From an uncultured Bacteroidota bacterium (GTDB taxonomy: Bacteria > Bacteroidota > Bacteroidia > Chitinophagales > Chitinophagaceae), in NCBI GenBank assembly GCA_946479055.1, contig CAMLEX010000298.1:1-6508 (forward strand): a stretch of DNA of 6,508 bases. The letters run 5' to 3'. The position numbers were made by a program, and so were the translations under genes. Under the pieces are notes generated by a model. The model ran no database searches. It was not told the origin of the DNA and saw nothing but the letters and a program-made list of their open reading frames with translations. Numbering within the stretch: position 1 is the first letter of the stretch; each line of letters opens with the position of its first letter. Of this stretch, positions 1 to 5,720 are shown piece by piece.

Positions 1-656
1 TTACATTTAAAAGGGCAACCTCTGGTTGTAGCCATGTTAATAGAAAAATATCCTTTGTGTTTCAGCCATATCTTTCGGTACGTTTCTATGTCAACCAGGT
101 CCCATGCAGGAAAAGGAAGACTGTCTAATTCTTTTAAAGCATTTCGTTTCACTGTTTTTATTACGGCATCATTTTGTTTGTAGGCAATGCCGGCAATAGA
201 GAGAAAATTATTTTGTTGCTGATGTATTGTTGCTATCAATTCTGTTAGTGTTTGTTCCGCTTCACCCAGTATAACAAAATCAGCTCCTTCATGCAGGTAT
301 TGTTCATAATGATCAGTAGAATCAGAACTGGAAACAATGACCGTACAATTTTTTTCTTTAGCCAATTTTATCATCTTAAAAGCGGCTTCACGCATATTGG
401 TCAGGCACATTTTTGTCAGGTAGTTGAAGCCATCATCGTATAATATGAGGAAATCCGGGTTATGCTCTTTCAAAGACGGTATTATATCTTCAGGGGCATG
501 TACAAACATTGTATCAAAGAAAGAAACGGTATATCCTTTTTCTCGCATCAGCGCTGCAGCATACAAAGTGCCGATAGGCGCATACGGTTGTCCGGTGGCC
601 CATTGTTTGGGATCAAATCGCAAGAAATAAGAATGTGAAAAAAGAATGTTTTTCAT
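1..656 (-). CDS. Cobalamin-binding-domain radical SAM protein, 3' end cut by window edge
   Basis: The first 218 codons of this gene are present, starting at an ATG (656-654) and open to the left edge. Residues 1 to about 150 look like the Rossmann-type B12-binding domain of class B radical SAM enzymes: an opening strand KNILFSHSYF, a PYAPIGTLYAAALMREKGY segment, and the closing VILGEAEQTLTELI stretch that this superfamily usually carries. A linker with LDSLPFPAWDLV follows, then TTRGCPFKC, giving the first two cysteines (C214, C218) of the CX3CX2C [4Fe-4S]/SAM motif; the third would lie just outside the window. The cobalamin-ligand signature DxHxxG is not seen: the corresponding place reads FFDTMFVHAP. 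The start is 5 bases past the stop of the upstream radical SAM gene and has no Shine-Dalgarno. Family members methylate unactivated carbon or phosphorus centres or rearrange rings; the substrate is unknown. Domain call is firm, reaction is not. Confidence 0.9.
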   Translation of the reverse strand, partial: MKNILFSHSYFLRFDPKQWATGQPYAPIGTLYAAALMREKGYTVSFFDTMFVHAPEDIIPSLKEHNPDFLILYDDGFNYLTKMCLTNMREAAFKMIKLAKEKNCTVIVSSSDSTDHYEQYLHEGADFVILGEAEQTLTELIATIHQQQNNFLSIAGIAYKQNDAVIKTVKRNALKELDSLPFPAWDLVDIETYRKIWLKHKGYFSINMATTRGCPFKC

Positions 657-661
657 TGTTG

Positions 662-1711
662 TCAGTTAAGTTTTGTAGCCGGCGAAAGGTTTAAATAACA
701 AACACATTTAATACAAATACTATTCTTGTCCATATCCAGTTCTTTTCTGAAACGGGTACTTTCTGCACTATTTAAAATTTTTTCAAGTGATGCATTCCTG
801 ATATTTCCCAACGGAGGATGAAAAAAACAAGGCCGGACCGTTCCATCGGCTTCTATTACGGCAGATACCCAGGGAGCATTACATTTCTTATAGGGAAAAG
901 GATTCAATCCATAAAAAGCCGCATAATAGATGTATATCTTCCGAAACTTTTCAGGATTTTCTGCGATGAAATGCTGGGAAAAGTCGGAAGCATGGGTTTT
1001 AATTACATTTTCAGTGATGCATTTCAGTTCTGCCAATTCTTTTTCATCCGGAAGAATTTCATGTTGGCGCTGTTCACTCCAAAGTACTTCACGGTTAAAG
1101 GCGTGGCTGCTTACATCTGCTGGCAAAAAACTTATTTGATTCAACCCGATAGCCTTTGCACTATCTATGATCTCAGGCCAATGCCGGAAATTAAGCCGAT
1201 GAATTACCGTTCTTGCTGTTATTTTAAAATCCGGGTTAATGCTTTTAATATGTTGCACACCTTCTTTTAACTTCTGCCAGGCATCGGGGATGTTACGGAT
1301 ATGATTATGAATTTCTTCATTACCGTCAAGCGAAACAATAATATCATTTACCCACCGAACCAGGAGATCTGCATTTTTTTTAAGTGTTAGGCCGGTTGAT
1401 AACAGGGATATTTTTATGTTTTGCTTTCGTAGTATTTCACAAAACCGGAAAAAATTTGGATTAAGCAATGCTTCACCACCAGACATAAGAACCTGCTGTG
1501 TTCCCAGTTTTTTAAATGAAACAAGCAGATCCTTAATATCGTTTTCAGTAAGTTGTTTCAGGTTTTTATTACCCTTCCAGATATCACACATCACGCAGCG
1601 GCAATTGCAGGCACTGTGCGGCATCAATATCGCAATGGGCAATGATGATATGGTATGCGTTTGCAAACTCCGGTAGCGCTTAAAGGTTTGATATATAGAT
1701 TGGGTGAACAT
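662..1711 (-). CDS. Radical SAM enzyme with C-terminal twitch/SPASM-like auxiliary cluster region
   Basis: A complete protein of 349 residues. The radical SAM motif is SACNCRCVMC, with C35, C39 and C42 as CX3CX2C ligands of the [4Fe-4S] cluster that cleaves SAM. The SAM-contacting GGE motif follows at 78-80 (MSGGEALLNP), and a SLDG strand lies near 127-130. The C-terminus has C277, then GTVRPC ending at C295 (a GX4C element), then C333-IK-C336 plus C338. That is four cysteines in the order expected for one auxiliary [4Fe-4S] cluster of a twitch domain; a full SPASM domain would need further cysteines that are absent. Twitch/SPASM enzymes include peptide-maturation enzymes, sulfatase-maturating enzymes and the aminocyclitol dehydrogenase BtrN, so substrate may be peptide, sugar or other. 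It begins 7 bases after the upstream methyltransferase stop and ends 5 bases before the next radical SAM gene, so co-translation is likely. No Shine-Dalgarno is visible. Confidence 0.9.
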   Translation of the reverse strand: MFTQSIYQTFKRYRSLQTHTISSLPIAILMPHSACNCRCVMCDIWKGNKNLKQLTENDIKDLLVSFKKLGTQQVLMSGGEALLNPNFFRFCEILRKQNIKISLLSTGLTLKKNADLLVRWVNDIIVSLDGNEEIHNHIRNIPDAWQKLKEGVQHIKSINPDFKITARTVIHRLNFRHWPEIIDSAKAIGLNQISFLPADVSSHAFNREVLWSEQRQHEILPDEKELAELKCITENVIKTHASDFSQHFIAENPEKFRKIYIYYAAFYGLNPFPYKKCNAPWVSAVIEADGTVRPCFFHPPLGNIRNASLEKILNSAESTRFRKELDMDKNSICIKCVCYLNLSPATKLN

Positions 1712-1718
1712 TTGTAAT

Positions 1719-2450
1719 TTATTGTTGTTGGATACGGATCCAATAAAAAGGATTTTTTTGTCGTGAAAATTTATTTAATATTCTTTTCGGATCATGAAGG
1801 ATTGAGTAATTGTAGATCTTCAGGTCATCAACGCAGTGGTGAAAATAGTAATTGACCATTTCGGGAAAACCAGCTGCCTCAAAATAAATACGGGAACGTT
1901 GCTTTGCAGAGAGAAGTTCAAACTTCGGATAAAATGGAGTATCAATTATATGAATTTCTCCACCCGGTTTTAATAATCTTAATGTGCTATTGATTATTCC
2001 GGTCAGCGATTCAAAGTATTGCAGAGATGCTGCAAAAACAATTGTATCGAATCCTTTTTCTTTGAAAAATGCTGAATCTACGGGGGCATATATAAAATGA
2101 AGATTAGTGATGTTTTGAAAAACCCTGGCTGCTTGCTGTATTTCTAAAAAATTGATATCTGTACCGATGACTCTGCTGCCAGGTATTGCAGACAACCTGT
2201 GCGACAGCCACCCGTTTCCACAGCCAATCTCCAGGATATCGTTGGGATGTTTTCTTTTTTGTAAATAATTAATCAATTTTTGAGATGAGTCATTTCTTAT
2301 CTGCCATTCTTTGTAGTGCGGATGTGTGCTGGCAATGACAGGCAATTGAGCTACTTCTTCGTCTGAGTAGATACGCCTTTCCTGATCTCTTAGCCGGAGA
2401 TAAAGTGTTTCAAAGTCAACCTGGATTGTATTTTTTTCTAAAGCCGTCAC
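1719..2450 (-). CDS. Class I SAM-dependent methyltransferase
   Basis: A 243-residue soluble protein with the hallmarks of a Methyltransf_11/25-type class I methyltransferase. Motif I is ILEIGCGNGWL (residues 72-82), the acidic residue binding the SAM ribose is D98 (VIGTDIN), the motif IV region is FDTIVFAASLQYF (134-146), and the post-motif strand LLKPGGEIHIID lies at 159-170. About 70 residues before motif I (including SDEEVAQLP and HPHYKEW) and an aromatic C-terminal tail (YYFHHCVDDLKIYNY) probably shape the substrate pocket. The start codon is GTG (2450-2448) and overlaps the TGA stop of the upstream methyltransferase in a GTGA junction, which points to translational coupling; the A/T-rich region just upstream has no Shine-Dalgarno. 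The family transfers methyl groups to O, N or C of small molecules or sugars; the acceptor is not predictable here. There are no membrane segments. Confidence 0.88.
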   Translation of the reverse strand: MTALEKNTIQVDFETLYLRLRDQERRIYSDEEVAQLPVIASTHPHYKEWQIRNDSSQKLINYLQKRKHPNDILEIGCGNGWLSHRLSAIPGSRVIGTDINFLEIQQAARVFQNITNLHFIYAPVDSAFFKEKGFDTIVFAASLQYFESLTGIINSTLRLLKPGGEIHIIDTPFYPKFELLSAKQRSRIYFEAAGFPEMVNYYFHHCVDDLKIYNYSILHDPKRILNKFSRQKNPFYWIRIQQQ

Positions 2451-3112
2451 TTTGTTTTTTCAATTTTAAAAATGAAATTCTTCTCCAGCATGTTTTTTTT
2501 TGAGTGTACGCATTGTAAGTTGAATTTATTCTGCGCCGCTAAATTGGCTATCAGTTCTATATCACATCCTTCAAAGAGTACCATGAATATTTCAGAGCCG
2601 GGATGGATATAGTTATTCAATTCTGTAAACAAGTTTTTAAAGTATTCTCCATTTTCTCCGCAATACCAGGCATAGTCCCGGAATGTTTGTGGTTGTTTTT
2701 TATAATAGGGTGGGTTAATAGCAATAATGTCGAATTGTTGTATTGGAATGTTCTGGAAAAGATCGGATTGAATGATAGTTAGTTCAACCTGGTTCTTACG
2801 ACTGTTTTTTTTGAGAAATTCAATGGCCGCAGGATTAATATCAGAGGCAGTAACAGTTGCCCCCTTTTTGGCGGCATAGATGGATATAAGTCCGCTTCCA
2901 CAACCGGGCTCAAAAAAACGCTGGCCCTGCAATGGCAATTGTTTTATGTATTTCAAAAGCAATCTTGTGCTGAAAAAAAAGCCAGGATGAAATACCTGCG
3001 GTGATATTTCCAGTCGGATGTCTTCATATTTGTATATTCTTATTTTAGAAAGATATTTTAACAGCAAAGGCTTGTAAGTATGAGCAATGATATGTCTTAA
3101 TGCAGTTGTCAT
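2447..3112 (-). CDS. Small NPPY-type (MTS/HemK-like fold) SAM methyltransferase
   Basis: A 221-residue methyltransferase. Motif I is FFEPGCGSGLISI (66-78), the ribose-binding acid is D91 in TASDINPAA, another acidic position is D117 in SDLF, and the catalytic-type motif NPPYY starts at N133. NPPY is characteristic of enzymes that methylate planar nitrogen, such as PrmC on release-factor glutamine and adenine- or RNA-modifying enzymes. The protein lacks the N-terminal helical domain of PrmC, which usually totals about 280 residues, and it sits in a radical SAM operon, so a housekeeping release-factor role is unlikely; a pathway-specific N-methylation is the inference. The ATG at 3112 lies 2 bases after the TAA of the B12 radical SAM gene and has a good Shine-Dalgarno (AGAAGGA, 8 bases upstream) inside that gene. 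Its TGA overlaps the GTG of the next methyltransferase. Confidence 0.87.
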   Translation of the reverse strand: MTTALRHIIAHTYKPLLLKYLSKIRIYKYEDIRLEISPQVFHPGFFFSTRLLLKYIKQLPLQGQRFFEPGCGSGLISIYAAKKGATVTASDINPAAIEFLKKNSRKNQVELTIIQSDLFQNIPIQQFDIIAINPPYYKKQPQTFRDYAWYCGENGEYFKNLFTELNNYIHPGSEIFMVLFEGCDIELIANLAAQNKFNLQCVHSKKNMLEKNFIFKIEKTK

Positions 3113-3114
3113 TT

Positions 3115-4614
3115 TTAAAATCCTTCTAATTCAGGTTGTCGATACTTAAAAAGCCTTTGCACGATTTTAATTTCATAGGGAAATTTATTCCAGTTCTTTT
3201 TATAACGAAGCGAGGAAAGCAGCTTCAACAATTTTATCCGGTTTGGAGTCAATTTGGTGTCAGACACAGTCGGGTAATAACCATTCAGTACCGTTTCAAA
3301 ATCTTTTATTTTCTTAACCATGTATGGTTTCAGCCAGGGAGTAAGCGGGTTTCGGTGCAGATCAAAGCTTTCCCATTGTGGTGAGGTCCATTCATCCAGC
3401 GTTTGGGGAAAATGAAAACCGGATTTAATTACATCATTTGATAACTGTGAGCCCTCCGTAGGAACAGGGCTGTAAACATAAATAATGATTTCAGTTTTAG
3501 GATTTATTTCTTTTATCTCACGAATAAATTGAATGTCGAAATCAATTTGCCTGTTCACTTCTTCTTCCGTAGCTGCCGGTGTTCCTACAACAAAGGAGTA
3601 CTCAGGAATGATATCAAACTTTGCCATCCTGGCAGCGAAACGTTTTATTTGCTCACCCGTTTGTGTACCACCCTTATCCATTTTTTTCAACATTTCATCG
3701 TTTCCGCTTTCGGCTCCATGAAAGATCATCTTGCATCCAGCTTCCCGCATGATCGCCAAACTTTCATCGGCATATTTATCAATAGTGTCAATTCTTCCTT
3801 CACCCCACCAAACAAGGGTTTCATTTTTTACCAGCTTCGAAAATTCTACAACTCTTTTTTCAGATACAAAAAAATTACTGTCATAAAATTCTACAGCGTT
3901 GATATCATATTTTTCTTTCACCTCCTTTATGTCATCGTATATTTTTTTGGCTGAACGCCCTTTCCATCGGGCATTGTAAATAGGAACAAGTCCGCAAAAG
4001 GCGCATGTAAAAGGGCAGCCCACGCTGCTGTGATATGCAAAAGTTTTGGTTCCCAATACCGATTTACCGATATATTTTTTCATCGGGTAAAACGAACTTA
4101 ATTTTTCATACGGCAGCGGAGGTAAAGAATCCTGATCATAGAGTTCGTCCTTCTTTGTTTTGATAACGGTCTCATTTTCTTTAAAAATCAAATTCGGAAT
4201 ATGATGAACTGCGGAACCGGATTCAATTGCATCCATCAACATTGGAAAAGCATAGTCTCCCGGACCGTAAATAATATAATCAATATACCCGGAGTTTATG
4301 GATACCTGGCTGTGGTTTGAAGCAAAATATCCTCCCCACACGATTTTTAGATGCGGGTATTTTTTCCTGATTTCCCTGGTAAATGGAATGGCTTGCCTCA
4401 ATTGCGGGCCCGGCATTACGGTGGAAGCAAATACCTTATAATTTCCCGTGTCGAGATAATCAAATAAAACTTTCCGGGGATTTTTTTCGAGATTGCCATC
4501 CACAATGGTATAATCATATTTTCCCTCAATGGAAGCGGCAATGGAGAGGATTGAATTTGGAACCCTCGCTTTTGTTTCAGCAGCCCGTGGGTTGAATAAT
4601 AAAACCTTGTTCAT
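3115..4614 (-). CDS. Cobalamin-binding-domain radical SAM protein (class B type)
   Basis: A protein of 499 residues from the ATG at 4614. The N-terminal B12-binding-type domain spans about 1-140: MNKVLLFNPRA, a VDGNLEKNP turn, IVWGGYFAS near 91-99, and YGPGDYAFPMLMDAI at 116-130, the position of the usual GEGE element. The linker has PPLPYEKL. The radical SAM core opens with SVGCPFTCAFCG (C200, C204, C207; CX3CX2C) and continues with NARWKGRS, EFYDSNFF, WWGEGRID and FHGAESGND, all at typical spacings; about 110 C-terminal residues form a family-specific tail. The cobalamin-ligand histidine is missing: the DxH place reads D39-G-N41. A longer frame opens with TTG at 4677, but its 21 extra residues (low-complexity Ser/Asn) do not fit the fold, so the internal ATG is chosen; only a distant AGGGAG precedes it, 13 bases away. 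Likely first gene of the tight five-gene block; substrate unknown. Confidence 0.9.
   Translation of the reverse strand: MNKVLLFNPRAAETKARVPNSILSIAASIEGKYDYTIVDGNLEKNPRKVLFDYLDTGNYKVFASTVMPGPQLRQAIPFTREIRKKYPHLKIVWGGYFASNHSQVSINSGYIDYIIYGPGDYAFPMLMDAIESGSAVHHIPNLIFKENETVIKTKKDELYDQDSLPPLPYEKLSSFYPMKKYIGKSVLGTKTFAYHSSVGCPFTCAFCGLVPIYNARWKGRSAKKIYDDIKEVKEKYDINAVEFYDSNFFVSEKRVVEFSKLVKNETLVWWGEGRIDTIDKYADESLAIMREAGCKMIFHGAESGNDEMLKKMDKGGTQTGEQIKRFAARMAKFDIIPEYSFVVGTPAATEEEVNRQIDFDIQFIREIKEINPKTEIIIYVYSPVPTEGSQLSNDVIKSGFHFPQTLDEWTSPQWESFDLHRNPLTPWLKPYMVKKIKDFETVLNGYYPTVSDTKLTPNRIKLLKLLSSLRYKKNWNKFPYEIKIVQRLFKYRQPELEGF
3121..3127 (-). promoter_or_regulatory. Ribosome binding site of the NPPY methyltransferase
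   Basis: AGAAGGA on the minus strand lies 8 bases before the ATG at 3112 and inside the last codons of the upstream gene. It supports that start and is one of only two clear Shine-Dalgarno sequences in the window. Confidence 0.6.
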
Positions 4615-4709
4615 AATGTTGCTATTGCTCCCTGAATCAGAATTAAGCATAAAAAATGATAGCTGACCGGCTCCCAATGGTGGGCCGGGAGGTTCCTATT
4701 CCAATCGGT
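4615..4709 (-). other. Intergenic spacer with GC-rich inverted repeat; possible attenuator, terminator or promoter region
   Basis: This is the only gap over 10 bases within the minus-strand gene series. The minus strand holds CCGGC and GCCGG arms (4684-4688 and 4667-4671) around a 12-base middle that can extend the stem by two more G-C pairs with one bulged A. A six-T run follows (4656-4651), 10 bases after the stem rather than directly, so it is not a textbook intrinsic terminator. It could end transcription of the flavin-reductase-like gene or moderate read-through into the radical SAM operon. I see no convincing Bacteroidota promoter (TTTG / TAnnTTTG) here, though the operon may still have one. 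Confidence 0.3.
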
Positions 4710-5675
4710 TTATCGCAATAAATAGTTGCCCGGCAAGCGATTATTATGCCGCCAGGTGGCATAGGCATTGTGAATATGTGCCAGGGTGGAAAGATCGTCC
4801 TGAATCTGATGACTGGAAAGGACCCTGAAGAGCATTAGTTTATGGATGCCGTGGTTAAAGGAATCCTGTAAGTCCAGCTCCCTATAAGAAAGAGCTGATT
4901 CGGGTACCGGCAATTGCAGGTGGGCGGATATCGTGTTGCCGAAGGGGAAATTATCTTTAGGTTTCATTTCCTGCATATGATTTTTACCTAATCCATAGAC
5001 AGTTTTATAAAATTCACTACGGATCCGGGTGATCAGGATTTTGCCCGTATTTTCTACCTGGCGGCAGGCTTTTCCCGAAAAGCGTAAAGAAATAATATAA
5101 TGCTGATCGTCCGCAGGCCCGTGCAGATCAGTGGGAAACAGATTAAAGCTGTTATTTTGACCAACAGTGATCAATGAGATATTCCTGGGCAATGCGTAAG
5201 CTACCTGGACTTGCTTATAAAGGTTATCCTGCAGAAAAACATTTCCCTTTTTTTTATTATAAAGCCTGTTATTCAGCCCAATGATATATTGGTGAAAAGA
5301 AGAAACAAATCGATGTGTCCCATGTAATCCTTCGTAAAAGCTGATGGAACAGTTTTGAAAGGACGGTTCCTTTATTTTTTGCAAACGAAGTGAAGCGATA
5401 GCATCCTTTTGGGAAAAAATTTCGTTTGGTTGCAAAGCCTGATTGCTGAAAACAATGTCGATTGTTTTGCCATCGGCATCTTTTTCAGCCAGGGCCAGGA
5501 TCAACGGGTGGTAGCCGACAAAAGAGTGAAGCTTTGTAATATCTTTTATCACCTGCCCGTTGCTGAAAAGATAGGCATGAAGTGGCTGTTCAAAAGTTTC
5601 AGTGGCCAGGCAGAGATATTCCTGCGGATAGTGAAGGCCATTGAATTTGTTGAGTACTTTTTGGAGCAACTTCAT
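4710..5675 (-). CDS. Uncharacterised protein, C-terminal half flavin reductase-like (tentative)
   Basis: A complete protein of 321 residues from the ATG at 5675, without signal peptide or membrane segments. I do not recognise the N-terminal ~155 residues (they include HSFVGYHPLILALAEKDADG and SISFYEGLHGTHRF). The C-terminal ~165 residues resemble FMN-binding split-barrel flavin reductases: SLITVG at 167-172 followed by FNLFPTDLHGP (177-187), where that family places its flavin-contacting Asn/Thr loop, then ISLRFSGKACRQVE (195-208), TVYGLGKNHMQEM (225-237), and a strongly patterned end, LAHIHNAYATWRH (298-310) and LPGNYLLR. This assignment rests on remembered motif resemblance and is moderate at best. 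If right, it would supply reduced flavin or act as a small flavoprotein, possibly an electron donor for neighbouring oxidoreductases. It is 95 bases upstream of the radical SAM block on the same strand, so it could be in the same transcript, and is divergent from the deacetylase gene. Confidence 0.7.
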   Translation of the reverse strand: MKLLQKVLNKFNGLHYPQEYLCLATETFEQPLHAYLFSNGQVIKDITKLHSFVGYHPLILALAEKDADGKTIDIVFSNQALQPNEIFSQKDAIASLRLQKIKEPSFQNCSISFYEGLHGTHRFVSSFHQYIIGLNNRLYNKKKGNVFLQDNLYKQVQVAYALPRNISLITVGQNNSFNLFPTDLHGPADDQHYIISLRFSGKACRQVENTGKILITRIRSEFYKTVYGLGKNHMQEMKPKDNFPFGNTISAHLQLPVPESALSYRELDLQDSFNHGIHKLMLFRVLSSHQIQDDLSTLAHIHNAYATWRHNNRLPGNYLLR

Positions 5676-5720
5676 TTTTTAAAACTAAGAAAAATATTTT
5701 CTCAAACGGAGGAACAGAAT
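5676..5720. promoter_or_regulatory. Short divergent intergenic region
   Basis: Only 45 A/T-rich bases separate the start codons of the two divergent genes, so any promoters are here or inside the facing genes. On the minus strand TTTG (5706-5703) is followed after 15 bases by TAGTTTTA (5687-5680), resembling a Bacteroidota -33/-7 pair (TTTG / TAnnTTTG), but spacing is shorter than usual and the -7 would leave almost no leader. No good plus-strand match was seen. Treat as a location, not a proven promoter. Confidence 0.3.
5708..5713 (+). promoter_or_regulatory. Ribosome binding site of the polysaccharide deacetylase gene
   Basis: GGAGGA lies 7 bases before the ATG at 5721 and 10 bases before a second in-frame ATG at 5724. 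It is a near-perfect Shine-Dalgarno, stronger than any other in the window, and fixes the start to one of these two adjacent codons. Confidence 0.7.

Noticed and set aside
252..630. Two short plus-strand open frames
   Set aside because: Both are antisense to the B12-domain protein at 1-656, whose minus-strand translation is continuous and recognisable.
818..1270. 150-codon open frame on the plus strand
   Set aside because: It lies wholly antisense to the radical SAM gene at 662-1711, which has clear catalytic motifs; its translation shows no recognisable domain.
2447..3112. Housekeeping prmC (release-factor glutamine methyltransferase)
   Set aside because: NPPY is present but the PrmC N-terminal domain is missing and the gene is embedded in a radical SAM operon.
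3529..3954. 141-codon open frame on the plus strand
   Set aside because: Antisense to the radical SAM core of the 3115-4614 gene; its Phe/Ser/Cys-rich composition is that of a shadow frame.
4615..4677. N-terminal extension of the 3115-4614 protein from a TTG start
   Set aside because: The 21 extra residues are Ser/Asn-rich, start at a rare codon, overlap the inverted repeat and precede an ATG that begins the expected first strand of the B12-binding fold.
1..4709. RiPP precursor peptide for the radical SAM enzymes
   Set aside because: No intergenic gap is large enough except 4615-4709, and that one holds no start-to-stop small frame with precursor-like composition. A precursor could still lie outside the window.
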